DNA from: Sporothrix humicola
Taxonomy: Eukaryota > Ascomycota > Sordariomycetes > Ophiostomatales > Ophiostomataceae
DNA: 64,000 nucleotides
Assembly: GCA_021396245.1 (NCBI GenBank)
Contig: WNYE01000002.1
Coordinates: 62,001 to 126,000 of the forward strand
Direction: 5' to 3'
In this document: positions 34,396 to 46,200 of the stretch, piece by piece
Numbering within the stretch: position 1 is the stretch's first letter
Layout of the letters: each line of letters opens with the position of its first letter
The notes under the pieces: model-generated
Seen by the model: the letters and a program-made list of their open reading frames with translations, nothing else
Databases searched by the model: none
What the model was told of the DNA's origin: nothing
Made by a program: the position numbers and the translations under genes

Positions 34396-37300
34396 CTAAC
34401 GGCCGTGGTCATCAGAGGCGCCCACCAAGACATTGCTGAACGCGTCAGAGATTTCCCGCTTTGTCGGCGGGCGCAGTGGCTCGGCATGGATCGCGAAACC
34501 GCGCGCCAGCCGGTTCTGCATCAGCTTGAGCAGCACGGGCGGCACCGACTCGTCGGTTGCACGGATCGTAAGACGGACCATCTATACTGTTAGTAGGCTG
34601 TTACATATGAATTTCGGGGGTACACTTGACATACCTGAGTGCCATAGTTGGGCTCGAGACGCAGGAGACAGCCAAACTTGCCGCCCTCGGACGTGTGCAC
34701 AACGCTGGCGCCGACATAGTTCTTCTGGTTGGGGTCGACGTTGCTCAGCAGGCCCCAGCGGAAGCCCTCGAGCACCTTGCGGATGAACATCTCGTTGAAC
34801 TCGCGCTCTGACTCGCGGCCGGCCTCAATACCAAAGACCTGCTGGGCTTCGCGCGGCGCACCGCCGATCTGCTTCCAGCGCTTGAAGAAGTCTTCGCCGG
34901 CCAGCTCGGTGGCGTCCATAAACTTGTGGATGGCGACGGGCAGCTTGAGGGTGATGGCCTGGAGGGCACCGGCCAGGTAGCTGACGCGGATGGTGGGGCT
35001 CTTTTCAAAGACCTTCTTGGCCTCAAACAAAATCACCTGTTGGGACTGCTGGCCGGCGGCAATGTTGGTGTCTGGCAGGTTCTTGACGTCCCAGGTCAGG
35101 TTGCCCTTTTCGGCCTCGTCGAGATCGAGCGTCGTCGTAAACGAGGTGATGGTGGCCGGCGTCTTGTTGGTAAAGTACAGGATCAGGCAAGCCACCTGGC
35201 CGCGGTACTCGGACCGCACGCCGACCTGGAGCTGACCATCTTCGAACAGCACGCCGTCGGCGCGCAGCATGAGCCGGTTGAAGCCGCGCTCCCAGCCGGG
35301 TGACAAGTGCGCGGCACTCGCCAGGTTGGGCACCTTGGCCGGCTTGGCATCGGCAATGTGCATGTCGATGCCGGCCAGGTCATTGATCGACTTGGACTGG
35401 CCGTTGGCGGCGCCGTTGGGCCCGCTGCCATTGACGTGGTTGGTGCCGTTGCCGTTGGGCGACGAGGCGTCGTTGGTGCTGAACGTGCGGCGCAGGCCCG
35501 GGTTCTTAACCATGCCCAGCTCGCCCGCGTCGGTGTTGGCGTCCTTACCGCCGACCACCCACGTGCGCTTGTCGCTGGTGTTGGCGTGCTTCTGGTGCAG
35601 GCGCGACAACAAGGCCGACTGCCGCTCGGGGAAGGGCGGCATCTCGTCCAGGACGGTGCGCAGCAGATCGTCCGTGGGCATGTTGACCAGGGCCAGGTAC
35701 TCGCAGGCGCGCTGCTGCAGCTCCGAGTCGAGCGTGTGGCTGAACACCTCAAAGACGTGGACCAGCTGCGGCTTGATCTCGGGGAACAGGTTGACAAACT
35801 TGACAAAGCAGGACAGGATCATGGCCTTTGTGCTCGCCGAGCAGGCGGGCACCTTGTTCTGGAGGGCCAGGAACTGCTCAATGGGGCTGCAGCCCTGCTC
35901 TTCGGCAATGAGATGGCCAAACTCGCCCAGGATATACGTGCCGATCTTGACGAGCGTCTCGTGGCAGTGGTCCTGCTTGACGTACATCAGACTGTTCTTG
36001 GCAGCATAGACCTGGAGCTCCTCATTGTTGGTGACAATCTGGATGACGCGCTCCCACACCTCGTCGCTGACGTGGTCGCCGGCCATGGCAATGAGACGCA
36101 GCGTAATGTCGACGTACCACTGGACATCGGTGGCGTACTTTTCCGTCAGAATGGCAATCTTGAGCACCATTTCCTCGCGGATGGCAAAGTCGGCGTTCTG
36201 CAGGTAGTGGAGCAGCTCGCCGACAATGCGCGTAGCATTGGTCGAGTCGCACATGCTGTACAGCAGATCCAGACCCTTGCGGCGCACGCTGATATCGCGG
36301 TCGCGCAGCGAGCCAACAATAATGTCCTGGTGCTGCTTGATAGGATCGAGCGTGTCGGCGCGCGCAGCCAGATGCGTCATGGCCTCAAGACCCAAGTAGC
36401 GCACGTTCGTCTCTCGTGACTGGATGAAGCGGCCGAGGCGCGAGGAGATCTGCTTCATGAGGGCGTGTTCGGTGTCGAGGTGGATGATGAGGTTGATGGC
36501 CTCAAAGAGCACGGCGTTCTGGGCGTTGTTTTGCTGCACGTTCTTATTTGACTCCATGGCGTGGTTCAGGACCTTTTGCAGCGACTCGCGGATCATCTCG
36601 CGGATGTGGCTGTCCTCGGACGGCGGGAAGTACTGCAGCAGGCGCAGCAGCTTGACCTGCAGCCACGGGCAGGGCACCTTGTAGTACAGGTAGTCGGCCG
36701 AGTACTCGCCGTCCACGACGATGCGCTTGAGACGGGCGGCGCCCTTGGCATAGGCGCCCTTGTACTGGTCCGGGTTGTCCTGGGCCACGGCCATAACGAG
36801 GGATGTGACAGACAGCGCAACGCCGAGGTCGACGTCGTCCATGAGCGAGATGATGCGCTCGCCCCACTGGGGCTGGACAATGTCCGGGAACTTGCGGTAG
36901 AGGCGGAGCAGGGTGAGGGCGGCCTTTTTCTTGACAAACGATTTTGATGTTGGCGAAATCAGCAGTCTGTGGACCTCGCCGCTCAGGGCCTCGCCCATCT
37001 CGCGGCCGCCGACGTTGGCAATGGCGTGCAGGGCCAGGCAGTTGAAGAGCTCGTTGTGGTCGAGCAGGTCCTTTCGTATGCTGTTGACGACAAGGTGGAG
37101 CAGCTCGTGCTTTTCGTGGAGGAAGAGGGTCATGGCGAGGTAGCCGATCTGCTTCTCGGAGTATTTGGTGGCGGAGATGAGGTTGACGGCCTCGAGGTGG
37201 CCAAAGTCGACGTTCCAGCCGAGGATGTAGATGTAGAGGAGCTGTTCTGTTAGGGCGCGTTGCCAAATACGAAGAGTTACCGAGCATATCTCACCTTGCA

Positions 37301-37501
37301 AACATATTTCTTCTTGTGATATCCGCTCAAGTTGCCGTCCTTGAACTTCTGCCGGATGTTGGCCAGCTCCTTGTTGATGCGCTTCTCCTCCAGCTCGCGT
37401 GCGCGGGCATTGCGCAGATCAGCAATGAACTGGACAAGACCGCGCATGTTGGAGTTGCTGGTGCTGGAGCGGCCCAGGAAGCCGCCCGACGACGACGACA
37501 T
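34396..37501 (-). CDS. APL3: AP-2 adaptor complex subunit alpha (alpha-adaptin)
   Basis: Three exons: 37501-37295, 37241-34635 and 34581-34396, with two 53-nt introns. The product is 999 aa. The large subunit of AP-2 bridges clathrin, cargo and PI(4,5)P2 at the plasma membrane during endocytosis. The adaptin trunk starts MRGLVQFIADLRNARARELEE and includes the basic KKKYVCKLLYIYILG, where alpha-adaptin lysines bind phosphoinositide. HEAT-like helices continue to about residue 590. A Gly/Asn/Ser-rich hinge lies at about 600-680. The ear follows, with the Ig-like part (DGQLQVGVRSEYRG...) and the platform (EDFFKRWKQIGG...) ending SDAFSNVLVGASDDHGR. All expected parts are present. The gene is divergent from the NDUFAF5-like gene, with 952 bp between the starts. 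The reading frame continues open beyond the stop, as listed separately. Confidence 0.96.
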
Positions 37502-38453
37502 GATGGACGGGCCGCGCGAAGGGAGAGACAGGGTGGCAGGTAGAGGATTCGAGTATAAGTCGGGGGGCTACTCAAGCCGGGGATCGCGGAAGGGGGGCGG
37601 CACGACCTCCGGAAAGTGAGAGCCGGCGCTGGTCACCCTGAATGGAGCGGGGTGAAGGGAGATCCTAGAGATCCTGAATGCGGGTGATGGGCTGTCGCGG
37701 CTTGGCTCGAGAGTCGAATATAGCCGGACCAATCTGTTGACGATTCAGTCCTGGGCAAAAGGCTGAAAAGGCTGTTGACCGCTGGACAGGGGATCAAAGA
37801 GAGAAGGCTGTGATGACGAATTGCGAAATGCGGTCTGGGCGTGGGGATTGAGAACGGTGGGCCACGCGGAAAGGGGGGAGAACGAGTGTTGACGAACAGC
37901 CTGGCGTGTCGCAAGTCGAGTGTCGTACACGAGGCGATGGAGTGCCGGGGATGCAGTGCCGACTTGGAGAGTTGACGAAGTTGCGTTTATCGGACGAAAA
38001 ATAGGAAAATAAGGAGACAAAGCTGTCTGGCCGTCGTTGCTATATTTTGGTACATTTGGTGGAACACTTGCCTTCTCTAGAACCGTTAGCGCTTTCCGTT
38101 CTGGGCGCTCTAGTGGTGTGGTCTTGCCATTTCCCCCTTTCTTCAAGTCCCCTGCCCCGCCCCGCAGCTGCCGTCGATAACTCGCCTGCGTGCCCAGGTT
38201 CGTCCTCTCACCGCATGGTGCGTATGGTCCCCGCAAAAAAGGAAAGAACGAATGGCCAGAACAGAGAAGAAAGGAGAAGGGGTAAAATCCTGGTGTGGCT
38301 TTCACTGTGGCTGGCCCATACACCAAAATAGCAAGAGCTTACAAAATCATATACAATGACGTCTGGGGAATGACATCGCGATTGTTGACTTTTTTCTCAG
38401 CCAATTTCAACTTTTTACGTGAGCTTTCACTCACTCAAACAGCACACATCACA
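37502..38453. promoter_or_regulatory. Divergent promoter region between AP-2 alpha and the NDUFAF5-like gene
   Basis: This 952-bp interval separates two start codons pointing away from each other, so it must carry both promoters. The right end before the ATG at 38454 is A/C-rich (leader ACTCAAACAGCACACATCACA). No specific factor site is claimed. Confidence 0.6.
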
Positions 38454-39691
38454 ATGAGATCGTTTTGTGTGTGCGGCCATGCGACAACGCCTTTGAAACG
38501 TGCCGTTCTGCCGGCATCGCGCCGAGTTCTCACGCCTTTTTCGATCTCATCATCTTCATCGCCCACATCACCCAACACGGCGCAAAGGCGTGGCTATGCT
38601 ATCCAATCTGGTGGAAAGCCCGTGTTCGAGGTGTTCAACCGCCGCGCAAAGTGGCTGCAAAAGGAGCGGGCAGCGGCCAATGTGGAGGCCAGTCGACAGG
38701 CCGACTATCTGAAAGATGAGGTGGCCATCCGGTTGTGTGAACGCTTATTAGTGTGTATCTCAGGCCTCTTTTTTTTGTGCTTGCGTCCCTCTCTCTTGAT
38801 CTCTCGCTAACAGTACAGGATATCAAACGCACATTTCCACGAGCGCTTGATTTTGGAGCAAACTCGTGCAATGTCGCCCGAGCTCTCGTTCGGCCAGATC
38901 CCGATCCAGCCGTACCCGGGACACCACCGCTCTCAACCCGCATTGAGCACTTGGTGGCGGCCGAGTCGTCTGCCGGCCTGCTGTACCGCGATGTGGACCA
39001 GCCGTTCAACCAGGAAATTGACATTTCACGGCATGTCATGAGCTTTACGGAAGAAGAAGGCAGCGGCGCCACGAGCAGCAGCGGTGACGGGCAGCCGACC
39101 CTTGCCGAAGGCTCGCCGTTTACGCCCGAGTCGTTTGACCTGATTCTGAGCAATCTGAGCTTGCACTGGACCAACGACCTGCCCGGCGTCCTCACACAGA
39201 TTAACCGGCTGCTCAAGCCCGATGCTCCATTCCTCGGGGCCATGCTTGGCGGCGACACTCTGTACGAGCTGCGCACATCGCTGCAGCTGGCCGAGCAGGA
39301 CCGCCGCGGCGGCCTGTCGCCACACGTGTCTCCGCTTGCAGACGTGCGTGACGTGGGTGGTCTGCTGCAGCGGGCAGGCTTTTCGATGCTGACAGTCGAT
39401 GTGGACGACATTATTGTCGACTATCCCAACACGTTTGCCCTCATGGCTGATCTGCAGGCCATGGGCGAGAGCAGCGCGATCCTGGGACGTGAGATGGGCG
39501 CCATTGGGCGCGATGTGCTGCTGGCCAACGACGCCATCTACCGGGAGCTGCACGGCAACGGGGACAGCTCGATCCCGGCGACGTTCCGGATTATCTACAT
39601 GATCGGCTGGCACCCGTCGGCCAAGGAGCCGCAGCCATTGGCACGGGGCAGCGGACAGATCAACCTCAAGGATGTGCTTGAGAAGAAGTAG
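38454..39691 (+). CDS. NDUFAF5: NDUFAF5-like complex I assembly methyltransferase-fold protein
   Basis: Two exons, 38454-38750 and 38819-39691, joined across a 68-nt intron with GTGTGT..TACAG ends. The product is 389 aa. The first 50 residues are basic and Ser-rich, a likely mitochondrial presequence. The family mark FEVFNRRAKWLQKERAA comes next, then a class I SAM-fold with motif I as RALDFGANSCNVARAL, the signature LSNLSLHWTNDLPG, and the C-terminus FRIIYMIGWHPSAKEP...GQINLKDVLEKK. The human protein hydroxylates an arginine of NDUFS7 early in complex I assembly. Motif I reads DFGANS where classical methyltransferases have D.GCG.G; this appears to be a family trait rather than damage. Start chosen as the first ATG of exon 1, placing the presequence correctly. 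It converges on ARPC5, with stops 211 bp apart. Confidence 0.93.
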
Positions 39692-39902
39692 ACAGCGTGT
39701 ACTAAAGTAAAAATAAGTAAAAAGAAAGACCATTTCATAAACACATTTGCAAGCACGTTTATGAAGCTGATAAGCTGATTTCGCTATTGTCTCATCTATG
39801 TACCACGTAAAGCACCAGTAAAAGTAAACCCGAGGAGCGATGCAGAACACTGTAGCCCTGCACTCTCCTCATCATCTGCCTCCCACGCCGCCTTACACCA
39901 CC
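39692..39902. other. Convergent 3' spacer
   Basis: This is a 211-bp spacer between the stop codons of the NDUFAF5-like gene and ARPC5. It is AT-rich around 39700-39760 (AAAGTAAAAATAAGTAAAAAG), suitable for polyadenylation of the plus-strand gene. The two 3' UTRs probably overlap. Confidence 0.6.
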
Positions 39903-40538
39903 TTACACCCTCCGCCAGTCGGTCATCGTGCGCTGTATGCTACCCAGGCCCGCAACCTCGACCACCTTCTCGTGCCAGCTCAGCAGCACGCTCATCGCAG
40001 CGCCCGTCGAGTCGCCGCCGCCCTGACCCCCCAAAAAGCCCTTGGAGCTGCCGAGGCTGCCGATTGTGCTGAAGCCGCCCGTCTGCTGGCGGGTGGGCGT
40101 GTGCGGCGTCGATCCACCAGATCCCGATCCCTTGATGGAGGCCATGCCCTTGTACAGGTACTTCATCAGCACGTCGAGCAGCTCGCTGCCGTTCTCCGTC
40201 GCGTACAGCCGCTTGAGCAGCGGGCTCATGTCACTGGCCTTGATGGATTGGAGAACTTCGAGCACAGTCTGGAGGGCGGCCTCCTTGGCGCCGTCGGAGC
40301 CGACGTAGACCGGCATCTCGAGGCAGCCCCGCAGCGCGCCGTCGTTGTCGCCACCGCGCAGCAGCTGGCGCACCTGGGTGGCGAGCTGGCGGACTTCGGG
40401 CTCGGTGATCTCAGGGACTGGCGGGCGCAGCGTCGAGACGTCAAAGTTGGCCGGGCTGTCCTCTTCGAGGGCGTCAATGTTGATTGTGCGCCAGGCGTCG
40501 CCCAGCGTGGCGTTGCTGTGCTGCTGGATGATGGACAT
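39903..40538 (-). CDS. ARC15: Arp2/3 complex subunit 5 (p16-Arc)
   Basis: A single exon of 211 aa starting at the ATG 40536-40538. It is the small ARPC5 subunit of the seven-protein Arp2/3 complex, which nucleates branched actin at endocytic patches and hyphal tips. Recognisable are the N-terminal acidic stretch (INIDALEEDSPANFD), the helical core (VRQLLRGGDNDGALRGCLE, LQTVLEVLQSIKASDMSPLLKRL, LLDVLMKYLYKGM) and the hallmark C-terminus LLSWHEKVVEVAGLGSIQRTMTDWRRV. A Gly/Ser/Thr-rich insert at about residues 134-180 makes it longer than the animal protein of about 150 aa; such inserts are common in filamentous fungi. Everything expected is intact. Confidence 0.95.
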   Translation of the reverse strand: MSIIQQHSNATLGDAWRTINIDALEEDSPANFDVSTLRPPVPEITEPEVRQLATQVRQLLRGGDNDGALRGCLEMPVYVGSDGAKEAALQTVLEVLQSIKASDMSPLLKRLYATENGSELLDVLMKYLYKGMASIKGSGSGGSTPHTPTRQQTGGFSTIGSLGSSKGFLGGQGGGDSTGAAMSVLLSWHEKVVEVAGLGSIQRTMTDWRRV

Positions 40539-41216
40539 TGTGGTGGGGGGGAGGAAGTCTGTGTATGTCGGATGGATGGGATGGGGTAGGAAAAGCTTGT
40601 GTCGGGTGTTGTTGTCGTCAATTGATGCGACGTCGATGAGAGGAGATTGTTGAAGATTGGGAGTTTAGGAGACGTCAAGGAGGCTGTGGAGGAAGGAGTG
40701 ACGACGATGCGCAGCAGTTTGGCGGGTAGGCAACTCGCAAACCGGTGCGGGGCTGGGCTTTGTTACGAGTGGCAGTAAGCTGGCGGCCCCACTCTTTGGA
40801 ATTGGTGGAGGAGCTCTTTGGGAGCTGCCCGCTAGCAAACAAATATTTAGCGGTCGCACCTGCCAATTCAGGTTGTGTAACAGCCTCACTGTCCAGAGAT
40901 GGAAAGAGCAACCGCGAGGCTGCACACGACACCCTCAAAATCCAAATAAATAGTCTGTGTATAATAAAATTGTTAAGTAAACCCTTCAGAAAAGTATACT
41001 TGCAGTGTATATCTCCTTTCTGAACATAACATTCACTTATTTTTCATCAATGAGCAAGACAAAGCAACACTAACTAATGACATAATATGGTATCCCCTGT
41101 TTGAATGATCGGGCCTCAGCTTCATATTCATATATTTTGTCGGTTTCCATTCAAGAAATCGAGCCCTCATTTTTTTCAAATAAAGTATGTGTTCTTATTC
41201 GGATTTTTCTTCTCGG

Positions 41217-41251
<35 letters not shown>
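41217..41251. repeat. T16A19 palindromic homopolymer run
   Basis: Sixteen T are followed directly by nineteen A, a perfect inverted repeat with no spacer. Read on either strand it looks like a poly(A) tail meeting its reverse complement. It lies in AT-rich intergenic DNA. Confidence 0.9.
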
Positions 41252-42440
41252 CACATGTTTACGTTTTTATCACTAACATTACACCATTGATTGCATCGTA
41301 GCAAAGTACTTGCCACATGAGTGCTTGCAGCAGCAGATGCACAGATGCGTCACTGGCTGTCTCTATGCTCATTGTACGCAAATGATTAACTGTAGAGCTG
41401 TGCACTGCCCGACAGACAACGTGGCCAAGCTGCATGGTGGGATGCCTCCAAATCGCGATTGGATGCCGCAGACAAGCTGCAGTGCAACGACCCGATCATC
41501 ACGAGCATCTTACAGGCAGCCATAGGGCAGACTGATACAAGTATGCATCCGACGATATCACCAGAAGTCAAGCAGTACTTCAAAATGCAGCTCCCTCCGA
41601 AGCATGCAACATGCCATGCCAAAACCCAGCTCATCGGGTCCAGCCGAGTGGTGGCTTTGCTTGGGGTGTGTTGATAGAGAAAAGAGAGCTTCTCTATCTG
41701 CTCCCTCTGTCTCTACAGATATCTTGTTTACGCTGTGCGACCTGCCCTCCACGCCAAGTATGAGTATGGCATCGTGCCCGTTCCGAAAAGGAAGCTCAAA
41801 AGGGGAAAGAGACCAAAAAGAAAAACAGGTGTGTGTTGAGGCATTAAGCTAGGGGCCGTGGGAGATGTGAGAGTGGAAAAGGACGCAACTAAAGAAAGCC
41901 CAATCCTGCTTTGGATTTTCGTCCAATCTTTTGGCCCGTTTCGTTCTCTGCTTTCTCAGTGGCTCGTCAACCGAAACAGGCTTCCATCCTTTCGTAGCGT
42001 CTAAAGCGGTACTCAAAGCAAGATGTGAGAAGGGGGAGGGGTGCGATATAAAATCCAAGTCGAGGGAGGCTGCGGCCGGCAAGAGTCAGACTTGAGTCGA
42101 CGTCATGACGTGGGATGACGAGTGCCTATCGTGTATATCGTAAAAAGGTAGGGCAAGGGAGGAGAGCGACGAGAGGGAGAGTTGCTGATAGTTGTTGAGA
42201 AAAAAGAAAGAGAATGAAAACATCAGTTGAAACTTGAGGCTACGATTGCCGCCGCCACTGGAAAGAGGGTGTTGTCAATTCCTCGAAAGGGTGTGCATCG
42301 CGATTGGAAAGAATGCACTTTAGCAGCTGCATCGAGATGTCCAGCGCAGGAGGGTGCATTCGCCTCTGGCAAATAACTGGCAATACATTCAAGACAGGGA
42401 GGGTGATGTGCCAAAAATGCCGTGAAAATAGACGAAAAGC

Positions 42441-42486
42441 AATCTATTTGCAGTCTATTGCAGTCTATTCAGTCTATTCAGTCTAT
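42441..42486. repeat. CAGTCTATT tandem repeat
   Basis: Five units of 9-10 bp with core CAGTCTATT: AATCTATTTG, CAGTCTATTG, CAGTCTATT, CAGTCTATT and CAGTCTATG. The change from period 10 to 9 within the array suggests slippage. Confidence 0.8.
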
Positions 42487-43264
42487 GTTCGAGCATCAAC
42501 CGACTCCAAATAGACTTGTTCACCCCTTGCAGCATCACGGGCGGCACTAAATAGAGACAAGGGCAAGACACGGCCTCTTTTTGGTGATCCCCCTTGCATC
42601 AGGGGAAGAGGCAAAGGGACTATGTGTTAATAAGATGATTTTCGTCTGGTATTTGAGCTTGGTATTGTTTTGGGGTGTATGAAAATCAATTGAAATATTG
42701 TTGGGCGCATTTTTGTGCTAGTTCACAGGTGGACGTTGAATATCGCGCAGATGTGATGAGATGCGATGAGTGGGGGAACACAAATCAACATGCACTGAAA
42801 TAAAAGTGCACAATCGAGTGATCCTTGACATCGGGATGCGCCGAAGCCTTGTGCGTCACCGATAGCTGCAATCGTCCTGATGGAGTAATGGGAAAGGAAA
42901 CGTGCAGAGGGTGGTGGACAAGAAGTGCAGTATCGTGATAAGACGTGGGGGACATTTCTCTCAGAAAATATGCACGGTGAGAGAAAAGGGCAACTGGCAG
43001 ACAGCCACCACAAAAAAGCAAGGAAATCCGGATTTCGCCTTATTGGGGGTACCTGACGAGATATCACCAACTGCAAGGGCAGGCAGGACACAGAATACAG
43101 AATGCACTCCCCTCCCTGCAGATGCCCAACGAATAATGTGACCGTCACAGCATGCATGCTGTCACTGAAGCGAAAGTGCCTCTCAGCTGTAAGAACCCCC
43201 ACGCATATCAAAGAACAGGGGCTGTTGGTGCTTCCCTGGCATAACAGCTTTTGCGAGAGACAAG

Positions 43265-43292
43265 GCAGTCTGCGCAGTCTACGCAGTCTGCA
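43265..43292. repeat. GCAGTCTRC tandem repeat
   Basis: Three 9-bp units GCAGTCTGC, GCAGTCTAC and GCAGTCTGC, sharing the CAGTCT core with the array at 42441 some 800 bp away. Confidence 0.75.
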
Positions 43293-46200
43293 TGCGTCAT
43301 GTTGGTGATGTGATAGGTTTTGCTTCACTCGTTTCATTTCTTTTCTGTTGTTTTCTTTCTTCTTCCTCGCCATCCTAGCATGTCATTTTCTTGTATGTAA
43401 AAGTGACAAATTAAGTGGCAAACACCACATTAAAAAGAAAGCATCACCAGACATTGGTAGGCAGAATACATACGCCACTTCAACATACGGAACATGCATC
43501 ACGAAATGGGAGGCGAAGTGAGAAAGAAGACAAAGTGACTGACGACAGTCGATGATGCTTTCATGGACAGGGTCAACGGAGAATATCGACACCGGGCAAT
43601 CCACCTTTTTTCCTTTTGGCTTTGGGCGTTGTACTCTGTATTATTGCATTCTTTTGTCCATTAAAATTATTGGAATATTAGGATGACACGGGAAGATTGA
43701 CCCAACAGCATGGTTCTGGGATACGCCGCCACAAAAAAGCTCCAGACCGAAAGTGCAGCTCCATTTCTCACACCTCGTACCTTACACCTCATTCTTGGGC
43801 TTTTCATTATCTCCGCTCCCTGCTTCTGCCTACCAAATCGAGAAGATGGTCTCGTCCTGTTGTGCTGTCGGTGGAGACGTGAGGATTTATTCCTGTTACC
43901 TTGAATTTATTCACCTGCCTCTAGAGGAAGTAAGTTGGCGTTCCTTGTCGACTTCCCTGTAATTTTTCGTCTTTGAGAGCAGAAAAAGAAACACCAGAGT
44001 CTGAAGAGGCATGTGGAAATATAATGACAGGGGACGGGGCGTGTAAACAAGACCACAACTGAACCTGCTCGTCCCCAAGTCCAACGCAAATACCGTTGCA
44101 GTTGTCTCTCGCCTGTCTCCAGGAAGACTCGGTCCTGTTGTCTGTCGAGGAACAACATATCCACTGATTGGGATTCACTGATGGATTCGCTGATATTCAG
44201 GAGAGGGTGCAACGGTCGTCGAGGACAGAGACTGTCTGACAGCGAGTCTGTCTGTCTCGAGGGTGGCTTGATATTACCAACTGGCCACTCTTCTCCATAA
44301 TTTTACGGGGTATGCCCAGTGGTCCACTGTTCTCCTGTCTCAGGGCGGAGCCGGGACGCTGTTCCGCTATGGCGGGCTCTTTATGGAGTATTAACGGAGT
44401 AAATAGTCTTGATATTCTGTCACTTTTGCTCCTTTTGTGACATCAAGTGAGATGGGGGCATGCTAGACTTTAACTGAAATGTCCACTGCAACGAGCCCTG
44501 GCAGTCCCTGAAAAGAGTTGCAAGATGCGCCTCGATGACCAAATGGCTCTCATGAAAATATGACAGGTCCGCAGCCAAGGGGAACAGCTGGAAAGAAGAA
44601 AAGAAGAGAGGCTGAGAAGAAACGAGTTTGAGAGATAATATCAAGGAAAATAAGAAAATAAGACGACAGGGCAAAACTGCCCACTTTCGTGTCCCAATAC
44701 CAAAACGTCGGGGCAGCTAGGGGAAGATGGGTGGTCGTGTCGTCGCATTGGGAGTGGGAAGGTGTGAAAGAAGTGAAAAACCTCGCTTTTCTTTCCTTTT
44801 TTTTACGGCACAGCAAGCACTTATTCTCCCACGGTCTTTCCGTATTTTCTTTTTGTTGTTTCGTTGGGAGCACTCACACCACTTGCCTCTTTCCTTTCCC
44901 GTGTAATTTCTGCGTATTGAACTCTCGTTGCAGCGGACGGGGAAGAGAGGATATCCCGCTGGATCATCGCCACCTCGTTTCTTTTTGCGATCCTTCACGG
45001 GCGACAATATTATCCCAGCTCCCTCAAACAAAAGGACACGGAGTAATCCAGCCTATTAGGATCCGGTCATATTCGGTGACATACTCGCCAATAGCCGTTG
45101 AAGCCACATTGTCGGGTTGTCAGGATACGGCGTAGCACAGTCACTATTGCTCATTACGAGCTCAGTTCAACCGTGGCTGTTGGGCCAAGGGTGAACGTTT
45201 ACGAGCTTCTTGGCTGACAAGCTTTTGGAGCCAACCAAAATCAGATGGAAAACTGGTGACGCCGACTCGAAAGTGATCGGCTGCACTGAAAATCAAGAAA
45301 CAAAAAACGCGTCAGGGTACAAATCAAGATTCAAGACGCGAAACTTCAGGCATGCTTTGTACATCCTTTCTGGGGCACTTTCTTTTTTCAGGGTCCATCT
45401 CTCCATATCCCTTCCCGACCCCAAGGAACTGGCTCACTAAATTTCACAGGTGCTCTGTCAACCAGACACGCCCATCTCCGTAATTTCGCCCATCGCAAGC
45501 TCCATACCAAAGAGTAGAAAAAACAGGGAATAGAAGAGCTCGCCGAACGGAGACACAAGCTCGGCTTTTTCCAGCCTTCCTCCGCATGTGCTAAAATCTC
45601 CTTGCTTTCTTGTGCTATCCCCTGCTTTTAGGCCCGCGAGAGTGGCCGTTGTGTCTTGTATTTTCCCTTGCCTTTGTATCCTCCCCTGAAAATCCTTGCC
45701 TGCAAAAAGAATAGCTCTCGGCAAGGCTTTACTTTTCTTGCCTTTACCAGCTTCGCAAGTCCATCTTATCTTGGAAAAGAAAGGCGCAAATCGCAACGGC
45801 GACGGAAAAGAGATGCAGTTGTTGCCACCGGCTTTACTTTTAAATGGGGTGCATACTTATGCTGCATGCATCCTGTGTAAGCTGTGAGCACAGCAACGTA
45901 GGGAGAACCTGACATCACGCGAGGGAGTTTCTATGTGTGCCCAACACCTGTGCCAGTAGCGATTTAGTGACAACCTGCATACACTAAATCTCCAGTCTCA
46001 AGCTCAAATAGCAGGCAGACTAGCAAAGGGGGTGGCCCCGTCCCGTCCCGGGCTAGTTTTAGTAGTGTGCATGATATGGCGAACGAACAAAAAGTAAGAT
46101 ACAGAGTGAGGGCGCGAAGGGCACGTCTGCCGAGTGAAGCCTGTGATCTTTGCGAGTTCTCGTCCTCGTAAAACGGAGGAAAGGAAGCACGAGGCAGACC

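Noticed and set aside
35307..36419. 370-codon plus-strand ORF
   Set aside because: It is antisense to AP-2 alpha and has no domain.
42723..43373. 216-codon minus-strand ORF
   Set aside because: It is rich in Cys, Ser, His and Leu without a domain, and includes the CAGTCT tandem repeat. Nothing supports translation.
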